From contig VXAA01005608.1 of assembly GCA_013399115.1 (NCBI GenBank), positions 1 to 64,000 on the forward strand: a stretch of 64,000 nt of DNA, written 5' to 3'. A program made the translations under genes and the position numbers. Every line of letters begins with the position of its first letter. The stretch's first letter is position 1. Below, one piece after another: positions 24,449 through 37,100 of this stretch. The stretch is from Anseranas semipalmata (lineage: Eukaryota; Chordata; Aves; Anseriformes; Anseranatidae). The notes under the pieces are model-generated. The model did not search any database and was not told where the DNA came from. It saw only the letters and a program-made list of their open reading frames with translations.

Positions 24449-27123
24449 GATTGTTAATTGGGACAGCCAGGTGTAGGTTATGGCCCAGTGAGATTTTTTT
24501 TACCATCCAGCTTGTTAAAATAAGGGGGCAGCACTTATGCAGCAAATCTTTAACAGGTTTTATCCCACATAGTTCTCTTTGACTTGGAAGTATTTCTGCA
24601 GTTACGGGCATTGGATCTCAGATTGCCATGAGATCCAAGCATTGCCAGCAACTGGTTCCCATCTAATGTGACCAGGAGTTAGCTGTCTATTCTTTGTAGC
24701 CTACCTGGTATAACCTGTGGATACACTCAGAACAACATGCGAAAGCATTTGTTCATGTCATGATGCCTGAGTAACACTTAATCTTGTGGTTTGAGGTTGT
24801 CTTCAAACTGGTTGTAGAAACCTGATGGCTGTTACTGTTAAGCTGTGTGTCTACTACACAGATAGGCAGAAAGATGAGGAGAAAGCTGCTACATAAGGGG
24901 ATCCAAGACAAAGCACAGAGAGAACAGACTTGTAAATTGTAAGAAAACTACCTATTGTTCTCCATTTTTAATATGTTCAAGACAACAGAACTTACCACAT
25001 TCTCCGTGTAAAGTTGTAAGAAATGCAGACCCTGTGCATTTGCCATACAGCTGAAATCTGTGGCAGAGTATTAGATCTCAAGCTGCCTCTAAAAGTTCTA
25101 TAAAAGGGCATGAAATTCAAAAAAAAAGCAAATGTTATATAAAATTCAAAAGACACGTCAGAATTTTATTTCTCAGTTTGCACTAATTCTGTTGAAATGG
25201 AGCATTCTTTTGAAAATATTTCATTTCTGGGGAGGCAGAGACAGAAAGAGCATAAAATATTCTTGAATAAAAAAAGCTTCTTAGGTAGATTTTCCTTTTT
25301 AAGTCTGTCAATATTTGTTGCATGTCAGCATATGGGTAAATCTCCATATGTTATTTCCTAATTGGCTGTAAATTTGGCTTGCATTTTAGCAGTTGATGTC
25401 TCTAAGCAAATAGCTTCTCTGTTTCACGTATTAGTATCTCCTTATACTTCTCTGTGTTGGTCTTTGAACAGATTCTTTAAGCCATGATTTGTGAAGCCTT
25501 CATTGTATTGTACTGAAGGTGCTCTTGAAACTCTGATAATATTAACGTATAACAGTGAACACTTATTAGACTTTGTGATTTTCCTTCATCTGCCCACAGT
25601 TAAATTACAAGTATTTGGGAGCCAGAACTGTGCCTGAACAGAAATAAGTACATCCTGGATCCCACCAGAAACTAATAAGCCTGGAAGGAACAACTCTGGT
25701 GCCTAGAAGATCCTGTCCCTTCAAATCACAAGCAGCATTCAAATCAATGTTTCATTTGGAAGCGCCCACAGAACTTCTCATGCCTGTGGCAACAAAACTT
25801 TTCCCAGTCACTTACTGCAAAACCAAAGAAGAAAAGCTCCTCCTCTGTTTCTGTTGTTTTGTTTTGAACTGAACTTTATGTTCAGGAACAAAGTGAACAA
25901 ATCTCATAAAGGCACCCAGGGGAATTAATTCCACCGAAGCAGCTGGTATGCCAGTGAGGGACAGACTTGCATAGCAGCTTAATTTTGTTCATAAAAGATC
26001 AAGACAAATATACTTTAACCACTGTAAGAAAAATCCCACTTCCTTGAATTATGATCCTGGGCAAGACTTTCAGAAAAATAGGTGTCTGAACTCCTATTAG
26101 CAGAACAAAATTTCAGTTTTTCAAAAATATTTAAGTACCTGAAAAAGACGTTTGCCTCGAAGTGTAGAGCATTATCAGAGGCTAACAACACTTATTTATA
26201 ATATTTGTTTATAGCACGAGTTACAAACCAAGTGTTAGCCTTCTGTTTTTTAAAATCCCAAGCAAGATACTTTGTATGTAGTCAGCTAAAATTACCGGTG
26301 AGGAAAAAAAAAAAAAAAAAAGATCTTAAAGTATCTGTTTATTGTGAGACCTAATATTGCTTGTAATAGCACTGAATTGCAATTATGTTCACAACCTTAC
26401 TAACTTGGTTGTTTTTTTGGATTTGGTTTAGCCTTGTAGGCTTGGAAATGACTATTTCAGTACTACACATCTACATTTCAAACTAATGCTTTTTTAAAAA
26501 GCCTTTTTGAGTCAGATTTGAACTAAACTCTTCAAATGATACATTTCTTCAAACAATCTATTCCCCAAGGAGGCACAAGGTCTGTTATTTAATTCTGTCA
26601 AGGTAATTACAGCAGATAGCTGTACATGAAGATATTATATGTTCATCATTCAATAGCACTTTGATACAGCTTTGTTTGAAGTGTCACTTCTACAGAAGAT
26701 GCAATGCCATTGTGAACTTCTGATTCAAAGAGGATGACTTACAGTATAATTCTGAAGCAATGAGCAGGACTATTTAAGAAAACTTTTAATATCTCCTTGA
26801 AAGTAGTTTTCTTATGCCTGCAAATCCCCTCAAATTACTGCTATAACACAAAGATCATATTTTTGAACTGTCACCCATACTCTAATGAGTGACTATTAGC
26901 TTTCAAGTAATTCCAGCTAAACCAGCTGGAGTACAAATGTCTAGTGAGTAATAAAAATTATTTATTTATTTCCACGGTGTTTTTTATATATATTAACACC
27001 ATGAGACAGGTTTGTCACACCACTTTGCATTGCTTCAGCAGCACCTTCACACTACCATTTATTACAACTTAAGACCTTCAAATATTCTGCCTAAAACTCA
27101 TATGAACCATCACAATAAAAAAA
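24449..27123. other. AT-rich intergenic DNA, no gene seen
   Basis: About 2.7 kb without a recognisable gene or interspersed repeat. It contains a poly-A run at about 26305-26321 and otherwise looks like unique AT-rich intergenic sequence. Confidence 0.6.
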
Positions 27124-27184
27124 NNNNNNNNNNNNNNNNNNNNNNNNNNNNNNNNNNNNNNNNNNNNNNNNNNNNNNNNNNNNN
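27124..27184. other. Assembly gap (61 N)
   Basis: A run of N flanked on both sides by A-rich sequence. The gap probably hides a poly-A or other simple-sequence stretch. Its stated length need not be real. Confidence 0.95.
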
Positions 27185-27404
27185 AAAAGAGCTACTCAGA
27201 AACCATTTGCTTATGGGAGTTATTCCTCTGGCACCTTTACATCCCCTGACACCCTGATCAAGGATGAAGCAGATGGAGAACCTGACCTGGGCAGATATAT
27301 GTATTGACAATTTGGCTGTAATGTCAGGTGCATGATTTACACAGATAACCAAACAAGCCTTTTGTCAGTATTGGTGTACAGAAAGGTTCTCAGAACAAAA
27401 ATGC

Positions 27405-27970
27405 AAAGCCCCCGCCCCACATGACCAGGCCCAGGACCCTACACCACCCCCAGGGCCATCAACCCCTGCCCCAGCAACGCTGCAGCTGGGCCCAGCTCCA
27501 CCTCCCCACAGCCCTACCCTGCCTGGCCATGGCGCCTGGCCAGCCGGGCCCAGCCACAGGCCCATGGCCTGACCTGGCCTCAGCCCAGCCCCAGCCCCAG
27601 CCCCAGGGAGGTGCCCAGTGCCCAGGGTTCGGACTGCTCTGGTACCCCAGCTGACCCAGTGCCCCCAGCTGCCCTCCTCATGGGGGGCCAGTGAGACTGG
27701 GCCTGGCTGTCAGGAGCTGCCCTGGAGGGCCTGGGGGTACCAGACCCCACCACACCCTGACCCTAATCTCTTAGTTGCAAAAAGGCAGTTAATAAATCAT
27801 TTACAGATCTTGACTGCCCCAACCTCGCCCACCCTAACACCACACTCAGTTTGGCAAGATCCAGCACACCCCATGCATGAGCCACTCCCACAGAGGAGGC
27901 TCTGCAGCATGGTGTGAGGGCATCCAGCTCCACAGGGAGCCTTGGTGTCACTGTAAGGCCAAGTAGTTAA
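27405..27970. other. GC-rich island of unknown origin
   Basis: Strikingly C-rich on the plus strand, with a CAGCCC short repeat near 27577-27605 and very few stops in several frames on both strands. The proline-rich and glycine-rich frames are a by-product of composition, and I assign no protein. It could be part of a GC-rich retroelement, perhaps an LTR of another ERV family, or a local CpG-poor island. A similar patch occurs at 49990-50345. Confidence 0.3.
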
Positions 27971-28984
27971 TACAGTCTCTAAAGGCAGCAAGAAATATCT
28001 CCTCAGCCCATTTGAAATCCTATCACATCAGTTATTCTGGTTAACTGTCCCATCCTAACAACTTACATTTGGAATCAGTATTTGGTGGCATTGAAAGTCT
28101 AGAGTAGATGTCTTCCAAACTAGCTTCCCAGTTCCAGACACTGCTGAAGCTACTCACTTTCAAATTAATTGATATTACCCACCATGTTAAATATGCATTT
28201 GAGTTTTCACTTGAATTTTAAAGAATGATTTACAGACTCTGCTTCATTGATGTACTGTTTCAGTCTAACAGTTACAGCCTTGCATTTTCATTTACCTGAG
28301 AAATGAAACCACAGACAAGCAATTCAGGTAATCACATCATCTGGTCCGACAGCTAAATCTGTCTCAACTGCAAGTCTGTGCAATAAGGAAAAAAGGAAGA
28401 GAGAAAAAAGCCCTTCATCCTGACACGGAGCAGTCCATGTCAGAGGGCAAGTCAAGAAGAACTGATGGAGACCTCAGGTCTCTCATCTGTGCTTAGCTTC
28501 CTCTCAGATCAGAGCAGAGCCTTCGAAAGAGGAGGAAATTTGGATAAAAGGCAGCTGCTGGCTCCTGGATGATAAGGCAGATGAAAGAAACACAGCCTCG
28601 CAAGTGAGAGCTGGCTGGCTAATAAGGGGTTGAAATTGGCAGTGCTTCCTATTAGAGGAGGTGGCACTAGGGACTGTCAGAAGTCTGGGAATAGGCCCAA
28701 GAAATAGAGTCATTGAATAATAGTGCTTTTTTAAAAACACTAGAGTTAAATGAACTAAATCAATTGTTCAGTATTTTTCTGCACATTGGGGTCTTTACTG
28801 AAGGCTTTGTCTGGGGAGCTCAGGGATATTGGGAGAATGAGAAAGTTTACTGGGCAGAGAAGTCCTTGGTCCCTGGGCTCCCAGGTTGGAACTGTTGCCA
28901 GCAAAGTCAGGGTCAGCCTAGGAGGGAAGAGGGTAGTTCTGAGACCCCAGTGGGGAGAAAGAATTTCTAGGATTGGGTAGGACA

Positions 28985-29699
28985 GCATGGAACAGTGGAA
29001 GAAATGGGTGGAGAGGACACACTCATCTTGCAATGCCTGGGAACAACCCCAGGCACCAGTACATGCTGGGGGCCACCCAGCTGGAAAGCAACTTTGCAGA
29101 AAAGGACCTGAGGGTCTTGCTGAACACCAAGTTGAATATGTGCCAGCAATGTGTCCTTGTTGCAAAGAAGGCTAATTGTATTCTGGGCTGCATTAGGCAA
29201 AGTGTTGCCAGCAGGTCAAGGGAGGTGATCTTTCCCCTCTATTCAGCACTGGTGAGGCCACACCTGGAGTACTGTGTCCAGTTCTGGGCTCCACAACACA
29301 GAAGAGGACATACTGGAGAAAGTCCAACAAAGGGCCGTGAAGACAATGAAGGGACTGGAGCGCCTTTCCCATGAGGAAAGGCTGAAAGAGCTGGGACTGT
29401 TTATCTGGAGAAGAGGAGGCCCAGGGGGGATCTCAACAACATATATAAATACCTGAAGGGATAGTGCGAAGAGGATAGAGTCAGGCTCTTTTCAGTGGTG
29501 CCCAGTGAAGAGGCAATGGGCACAAACTGAAACACAGGAGGTTGTGCAGAGCGTCCCTCCCTGGAGGTATTCAAAAGATGCCTGGACATAGTCCTGGGCA
29601 ACCACCTCTGGGTGGCCTCACTTGAGCAGAGGGCTTGGACCAGATGACCTCCAACTGTCCCTTACAACCTCAACCATTCTGTGATTCTGTGATTCTGTG
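28985..29699 (+). mobile_element. CR1 non-LTR retrotransposon, 5'-truncated 3' end
   Basis: The + strand carries the last part of the CR1 reverse transcriptase ORF, including the recognisable stretch around 29080-29280 that reads [11 protein letters not shown] and [20 protein letters not shown]. The 3'UTR follows, with GACCTCCAACTGTCCCTTACAACCTCAACCATTCTGTG-type sequence and a terminal ATTCTGTG octamer repeat at 29682-29699. Frameshifts and stops break the ORF, so it is an inactive, heavily 5'-truncated copy, as is normal for CR1. The left boundary near 28985 is where RT similarity fades. CR1 is the dominant LINE of birds and other sauropsids, which supports the avian origin of the window. 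Confidence 0.93.
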
Positions 29700-29821
29700 C
29701 GTGTTGATGAGTGAAATGAGCAGAGATTTCCAGATCGGGGCCTTTGTTCTTGATTTCTAATAACAACCAATAATTGCTTCTTTTTTCAACTGAATTTTCT
29801 GTTCAGTATAAAAGTATTGGG

Positions 29822-30656
29822 TGTCTGTGGCAAGGTGTTAGCAGCATGGGTGGCCTCAAGTGGCCAGAGCTGCCCCATGTTGGACACAGCCAGTTCCAGC
29901 CAGCTCCAATGGTCCCACTGCAGGGCACAGCTGGGCCCAGCAGCCAAGATGGTGGTGCCTCGGGGAAACCCTATGGAAGAATGGGCAAAATGCTGCACAG
30001 CCATGAGAAATGAGGAAAAAGTGTGAGAAACAGCCCTGCAGACAGTAAGATCAGAAAAGAATAAGGTGGAGGAGGTGCTCCAGGTGACAGAACAGAGATT
30101 CCCCTGTAGACTGTGGAGATGACCATGCTGGAGCAGATAGCCACACTATAGCCCATGGAGGACCCCACACTGGAGCAGCTGGATGTGCCCTGAAAGAAGC
30201 TGAAACCTGCGGAGAGCCCACACAGGAGCAGGTTTATCCTGAATGACTGGAGTCCATGGAGAGGACCCATGGTGGATTTGGGGAACTGTTATAGACTGAT
30301 TGCGGCCTCCTTTCTCCATTCATCCTGCACTGCTTGGGGCAGAGGGAGTGGGTAGAGGAGTTGGGAATGAAGGAGAGAAGCTGAGCCTGGGATGAAGGAG
30401 GGGAGGGTTGTTTTAGCTTTGTCTTTGTTTCTCACCATCCAACTATGTTTTAATTGGCAATAAAAATTGAATTAATTCTCCCTAAGTCAAGTCTGTTTTG
30501 CCTGTGATGGTAATTGGTAAGCAATCTACCTGTCTTTATCTCAACTCATGGGTTTTTTTCATCTTATTTCCCCCACACACCCCATCCTGTTGAGGAGGGG
30601 TATGGAGAGAGTGGCTGCATGGGCATCTGGCAGCAGGCCAGATAAAAGTCACCACA
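29822..30656 (+). mobile_element. Solo LTR of an avian endogenous retrovirus
   Basis: An 835-bp element starting TGTCTGTGGCAAGG and ending TCACCACA. It contains CCCTGCAGACAG, then GGAGGTGCTCCAGGTG, then several degenerate direct units around CTGGAGCAG, then a polyadenylation signal AATAAA at 30459-30464. After that come the motif GTCTGTTTTGCCTGTGATGG, a TTATCTCAACTCATG block and TGTTGAGGAGGGG. This arrangement matches a widespread bird LTR I recall as ERVL-related; the exact family name is not certain. No gag, pol or env remains on either side, so it is a solo LTR. I see no clear target-site duplication, consistent with age. The CR1 fragment ends 122 bp upstream. Confidence 0.85.
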
Positions 30657-31834
30657 ATCTGTTAATCCTACAAATGAGGATTAATGTTCTAGTCTAGAAA
30701 TCAGATGCAGTAGGACTGCAACGGAGGGGAGCAAATCACAGGTGAATAAAATGGCCTGTGGTAGACTAGTTTAGAGAACTTGCATCAGCTTTCTTGGAAA
30801 TCTCAACCTGAAGCATCCTTAGTGCTCTTACAGGGACATGAGAATGCTAATTAGGCTGACAAATAAACCACAGGTGATGATGTTATGCTGTGTGCTGTGC
30901 ATAAGCTTTCATTTGATCATCCACTTACCTGAAAACACTGGGATAAACTCAAAAATCTCCTCTCATCCTAGCTTATGAGAGTAAGTTTTGTAGGTGCACA
31001 TAGCTTTCTGTGCTGAGCACCATCTGCCAGCTTTCTGCCATCAGATGGTGAAAACTCTGACTGTTAGAAGGTGATCTGAATTAAACAGAGGGGTGATAAC
31101 AAAATGTCCTCAGAGGTTACCACTATTGCCTTTATAGTGCCAAATAGTCTGAACACTCAAGAATAACACTTTATACTGAAAATGCATAGCAGTAGCTTTT
31201 TATAACAGAATAATTCATGGCAGTTGCTTACAAGCGTTCTCAAAATGGTCCACACATTTATTGTTTATTTAACTGTTGTTCAAGCTCAAACCCTGTAATA
31301 TTTCTGGAGCCAACCTCAGTGTTGGCATGTCAAAGGCATGATTTTCTGGCAATACTCAAGCAAGATATATAATAGGAGGCAGAACTGACATAGCTTGTGA
31401 AGCAGTTATTTCCGCTTGGTATATTAGTGCCAGAACTGCAATACCACATGGCAAGAGCACTTGCCTCAGAAATCCCAGCGAAGAGGTGGCTAATAGGGAA
31501 AAATTATCCTGAGGATCATCAACTGCTACTGCTGCCAAGGAGAAGTGGTGGCAGCAACTGGAAGGAGTGCCTGGTGCCCGGATGGAATGGCAAGGCTGGA
31601 ACTGATTCACCCAGATCTCTTGCTGTGGCTCTTCCCAATGTCATGCCACAAAGGAATTGAAGTATTCATAGGTATCTTCACAGATATACAGACCGATATA
31701 CTTTCTTTATATTGCTTTCTTCATCTAGGTTTTTTCAACTCAGCTAAACAAGTTTTCAGTGTCAGTCCTGCATCCATTTGATTTAGTGACCAAAGACTTA
31801 GAGTGCATTTCCTGTCTTATCTATTTGGATATTT
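30657..31834. other. Intergenic DNA, no gene seen
   Basis: About 1.2 kb between the solo LTR and the next CR1 tail. The only notable structure is a perfect 9-bp inverted repeat at 31018-31050 (CACCATCTG and its complement around a 15-nt loop). Confidence 0.55.
31018..31050. repeat. Inverted repeat, 9-bp arms
   Basis: CACCATCTG at 31018-31026 and its exact reverse complement at 31042-31050, with a 15-nt loop. Each arm contains the E-box core CATCTG. It could be a short hairpin or chance. Confidence 0.5.
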
Positions 31835-31984
31835 CCTTGTCAGTCTTCAAGAGGCATTTGGATAATGCACTTAATAATATGCTTTAACTTTTGGTTAGCC
31901 CTGAAGTGGTCATGCAGTTGGATTTGATGATCTTTGTAGGTCTCTTCCAACTGAACTATTCTATTCTATTCTATTCCGTTCTAT
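31835..31984 (+). mobile_element. CR1 3' tail with ATTCT pentamer repeat
   Basis: The + strand matches the 3'UTR end of a CR1 subfamily: a TTCAAGAGGCATTTGGATAATG stretch, then CAGTTGGATTTGATGATC, then GTAGGTCTCTTCCAACTGAA, then tandem ATTCT at about 31958-31984. It is only about 150 bp, so strongly 5'-truncated. The pentamer tail differs from the octamer tail of the copy at 28985-29699, so two CR1 subfamilies are represented. Confidence 0.88.
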
Positions 31985-34068
31985 ATGTGTAAGTGAAGTG
32001 ATATGGTACATCATAGAAGGAGCTCAAAACAAGTCCTGAAGAATCTATAAACAGGGATTATGTTTTTGCGCGATGGCTCAATTATGAATTTATTTTTTGT
32101 TTCCTTCCCCATACCTATCAAAAATATTCAGTTTCTTCCTTAAATCATCATCTTGAGAGTGTCTACCCTGAACCTAGTCACTGTTAATGTAATGTGAATC
32201 ATATTAGAGTCAGATTAAGTGTGGTGCTTCTAGCATTTCAAAAATAACCTGAAAATTTAAAATTTAAAACATATTGCATATTAATTTGAAATTCAAATGT
32301 TGAGGTCTCCAAAAGTATTCCACACATTATATCTGCTAAATGTTTTATTTCTTCTCCATAGCTAAGTATCTTACAGTATACTTTCCTCAGCTGATTGTCC
32401 TCCCAGCAACTAAGTCATGATCATAAAATTTTTTCAGTGACTGTACCTAACGTAATGCCTGGACTAATATTCAATACTCTATTCAAATCTTTGCCTTCTT
32501 ATATTTGTAATAGAAAATGTGCATAAAAGGCATTACTGTGAAAAAAAGGTTTTAGAACTAAACAAAATGAAGGGCTTTGGTGGAATTTGGTACCTAAACC
32601 AGAAACATCCGCAGCTGTTTCTGTTTTCTTTGGAAGCAAATGCCTACAAGCTCAGAGACACGAGTAAGCCCCAGGGAATGGGAGACCAATATTCATATTC
32701 TTCTTAGACAGAGAGAGTTCAAAACACCATCTACAGCATTTCTAAAGTAGCTGTTGGGCTGTTTTATGTAGGTAATAAATTTTCCAGTTACTCTTTCTTC
32801 AAGATGTCCCTGCTGTTGAAACTGTGCAGTGAAGAGAAACCAGCGCTCACTGGAGCAGGGGAAGAGAGACTTGTGGCTCAGAAGCACCCCTGTGGGTCAA
32901 GAAGCTCTGTGACTGTAGGCTGTTGGCGTACTTCACTTCAGCAAAAACATAACAAAGGGGTTCCCTAGAAGTCTGAACTACAAGTCCCTCAGGTAAAAGA
33001 GAGGCCAGAATCCAGCCTCATGTACTTTTGGAGGGGTGGTTTAAACATTAGACTATTGCATGAAGATCATAGTCTTACAAACAAGACAATGGCAGCATTT
33101 TACAAGAATGATATCTACTACACAGTACCTTCAAAAAGGAAGGGGTTGATCACCTGCTCCTACAAGGGAAATTCAGTATGTGGTTCCATACCCCACAAGC
33201 TGATTTGAGTCCTCCCTCATCACTGTGTTCAATACTTCTGGCCCCATTTTGAGACATCTGCTTGTATCTACATCTAAGCAGGGCTCTGTATTCCTTTCCA
33301 GGCACCACAGAAGCTGAGAAGATCCTCAGAAGCAAAACCAGTTCTCCACACTGTCTTCCCTTCTATGTGCACAGAGTGGACAGTGACAATTTAGCTGCAT
33401 TCCTAACACGCTTTATGCAGAATCAGAGCTCAGTAGCATCTGTTTGGTCTGTGCAAACAGCAGAGTATGAGCTATCCAGAAAAAGAATATGGAAACAGTA
33501 CTACATAGACCCAGTGTCCACCTGCAATCTCACCTGCAAAACAGATACCTGAAAAGTGTAAGCAATCCTGCCTCCTCCTGATTGCAAGAAAGATCTGGTT
33601 TTGAACCAGATAGAAAGTGTCTTATTTTAGTAAAGAGGCACTCTGTATTACACTAAGCCTGTAATGGAGAATTTATCCCCTGGAAAAGTCAGATAAAGTT
33701 AACTTTACTGAATGATCTCATATTGCCTGCAGTTAGCTTTCTAAAAGCACAGAGTTTCAGTCCTGAAAGAAAGTGATAGGAAATGAGGGGGAAACAAAAG
33801 ATCTTCTGATTTAAGTCTGCTCTCCCAGCCCTTCTGGCTATCCTGATGATAAAGCCTCCCCCGCAAGGAATATGCTTTACCAACTGGCAATGTTGTGGAA
33901 CAAATGACTAGAATAAGAGGCAGAAATGGCATCTGGACATTCAGAAGTGCATCTGTTCTGTTAATGATACTTTCAGATCAGTATTTTTGTGTCATAGATG
34001 AAGCTGTATGGAAATGGAAGTGGTTTTAAATCAGTTTAATTCTTCTCACAGTAATTTCCAGCTGACAC

Positions 34069-34100
34069 TTTTTTTTTGGTTTGGTTTGGTTTGGTTTTGG
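34069..34100 (+). repeat. Poly-T and TTTGG tandem repeat
   Basis: A run of T followed by about four copies of TTTGG. Simple repeat. Confidence 0.85.
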
Positions 34101-37100
34101 TCCATTGGTGAATCTCTTTAATAAATACCTGTGCATAACAAGTTCTGGAAAGACATAATTGAGCTATTTTGTGCACCTGACCAGTTATCAACTTTTCCTC
34201 AGCAGACTGCAAGACAGATTGTCCTGCCTGTGGGCTCAGGTGCCCAGAGCACAGCTTTATTCACACAAGACAGCAGAATAGCAGCCAGTAGAAGAGGCCT
34301 TTCCCACAAATTAGTTATCTGTTTTTTGCTAGCACCTGCAGCTCACTGGGTGATGCCCCCACAGCTTCTAAAAGTGGGTACAGGTAAAAGAAACCATGCT
34401 CCCCAAAATGCACAAACTGCTGCAGCAAAGCATGGCAGCTGCTGACCAGTAGGCAGCTGGAGATACAGGGTGGGTGACGCAGAGCAGTAGCAAAGGAGTT
34501 GCTTCCAAATGTAACCTGAGAGAAAGAAAAGGCAAAGAAACCAGCCAGCTGATGCATTTTAGTAGTGCTTTCTAGCAACAGTAGAAATAGTGCTGTAATT
34601 TTCAAGAAAAAAGTGTCAAGCACCACTGTGCCAAGGCCCCATGGGTTGTGAAAGCATTCCTTGGCACAGTATTCTCATAATATTCAAGTAGTAAGAAATG
34701 AGAATGGAATAAAGATAGAATATTAGGAATTAAATTTAAAACAGCATATAATTCAGTAGTGGTAAAAGAGGATATTAATTCAAACATTTCTGCTTAAAGC
34801 CTAGCAACCTATGAATTACCTGAAATGCACACTTATTTTCGAGATGTTTGGCTTTTGAAGGACATTCTAATATATATTGTAGCTTGCATTTTCTGTAATC
34901 CCTTTTATCCCTCAACATTAGAGACATTTTGCTGCCCTTTAAAAATCACTGCTTCAAGAATCATAGTGTACACTTTCAATACCTGCTCTTTGCTGCTAAA
35001 TCTTCACTCCTTTTCTCATGGCCCACTCACCACTTCTTTTCAACCAACTGCAAGATGAAGCCTTAGTATTACTCTTTTAGACTAGTTACCTCAGAGTATT
35101 TTCTTATAAGACATTACCCAAGTTTATTGCAATAGTATTAGCTAGAGGGAAAGTCCCATGATTCAGTAACAATGATACACATTGAGGAGCAAGAAGGCCA
35201 TATTTTGACCATATGGAGGAAACGTTCTCATAACAGGAGTAAAAGCTCCCTCATGCTTTCCTCCATAATAGCCAAGGTTGGCCAGACTAATGGTAATATT
35301 TGCAAGGATATACAAGGAGCAGCTGCACAACAGTTCATCCCATCCTTACCATTGTAGCTGAAGGACCCCAAGAACTAGGAATTCTGTGCTATCAACGCAT
35401 GCACCCACCAGGTCTCTGCAGCTGCAAATTTGCTCTTTAAGTGAATTAGTACATAAAATTAAAAGACAAGATCATAATTACCTGGACAGGAAAGACTGTA
35501 TCGGGATATCTGCCAGAATGCAGCCAGCTTCTATTTCTAAGGAGAGGGGTGAGGAAACAGAAGGTGAGCCACCGTCTGATACTCCAGGGAGTGAAGAAAA
35601 CAACTGTGAGTCAAAACCCAAACACAGTTCATCCCTGCAGGAAAGAAGCTAAAGGTAGAAAAATCTACCCTACAACAGACAGAGCAGTGAATTAATTAGT
35701 TTTAGTACTTCGTGGTGTAAACTGACCTCTGTGTGGGTGTTTATGGGATTTTGGGCCTTGTTTAAACCACAGTGGCTTTCTAATAAGATTGTGGGTTTTT
35801 TTAACTCTTTGGCTTTGACTCTTTTGTTTTTACCAAAGAGATATAACAAGAGTAGTGGATTTACTGTGCAGAATTTAACAGCCTGTACACTAGCTTCCCT
35901 AAGGGAATACTAGCATCCCTTCAGGGGAGAACTGCTGTAGCAAAACATAATGTTGAGAGTAAAGAACACATACTTAAAATAAGCTTTCAAATACATGTTT
36001 CCATGGGAGAAAATTAGCTATAATATATGGAAGGACTGTAACCACACTTCAGCCACCATTGTTTCCTCCCCACTCCCTGGCCACATCTTGCTGTCTGCAT
36101 TTCAAATGTCTGTGCACATGTTCAATATTCAGATGTCTGTCCCCAGCTGACTCAAAGTAAGTTCATGCATTATCTTTGACATGTTCTATAGACCATCTGA
36201 CATGTAGTGCATTATCAGAACCACAGTTTCATATGCTTGAAATAGAATTTTACCCACCCCCAAGGCTGAGTAGGGCAACACCTGAGAAAACCAGTCTAAG
36301 AAAAAGGGATTCAGCCACCCACCAATAACTTGCATTAGAGCAAACATCAAGAAGAAGAAATGCAAGTAGACCCTTTTTAAGATGTGAGGAAATGGGAAAT
36401 TGATAATCCATCAGGATAAGAGGAAGAACTGACGAGGACCACATGTCTCTTCTGCCGATGCACAGCTTGATTAAGGCTATCCTTAGCTTTCCAACACATG
36501 ACCTTTGGATCTGTGTACAGATACCAGTTGTTCAATGCCCTTTTTGTTCTAGGAAAAATGTCTTTCCCAACTATAGTTCCCAGCCAGTTGCACAAGTTTC
36601 CTATAAAAGAATTGAGCTATTACAGCAGTATGGCTTTAGGTCCCTTTGGAGAGGTCACAAGTTGCTGTGCCTCAGGAAGTGAATGGGAAGAGGCAGAAGG
36701 ATATGATCCCATGCAGAACCTGGTCTAGACAGAGGATCTGAAAGAACCTATTACAGAGAGCAATCCTCATGCCTTCATTTAAAGGGAGTGAGCTCTACCT
36801 GCCCTGAAAACAAGTGAAAGGAAATATTGGGTGACTTCAGCATATCACTAGTCATCACACAGGTTTGTCTCCATGAGTCTGACTGAGTTTTTAAATCACA
36901 CATTCTTTGCTGTCAACAGTCTGTACATATCTGTGATGCAGGATGAATTTCCACAGATCTGTTTGTACATGAGGGAAAAATAGGAAGATTAACAATAGCC
37001 ACCCTAAAATTTTGATTAAGTGGTTCAAGTGTGTTAGACAGGCTGCTAGCATTTAGCTCACCAACATATCTCACTTGTCAGATGAATAAAGTGATATATA

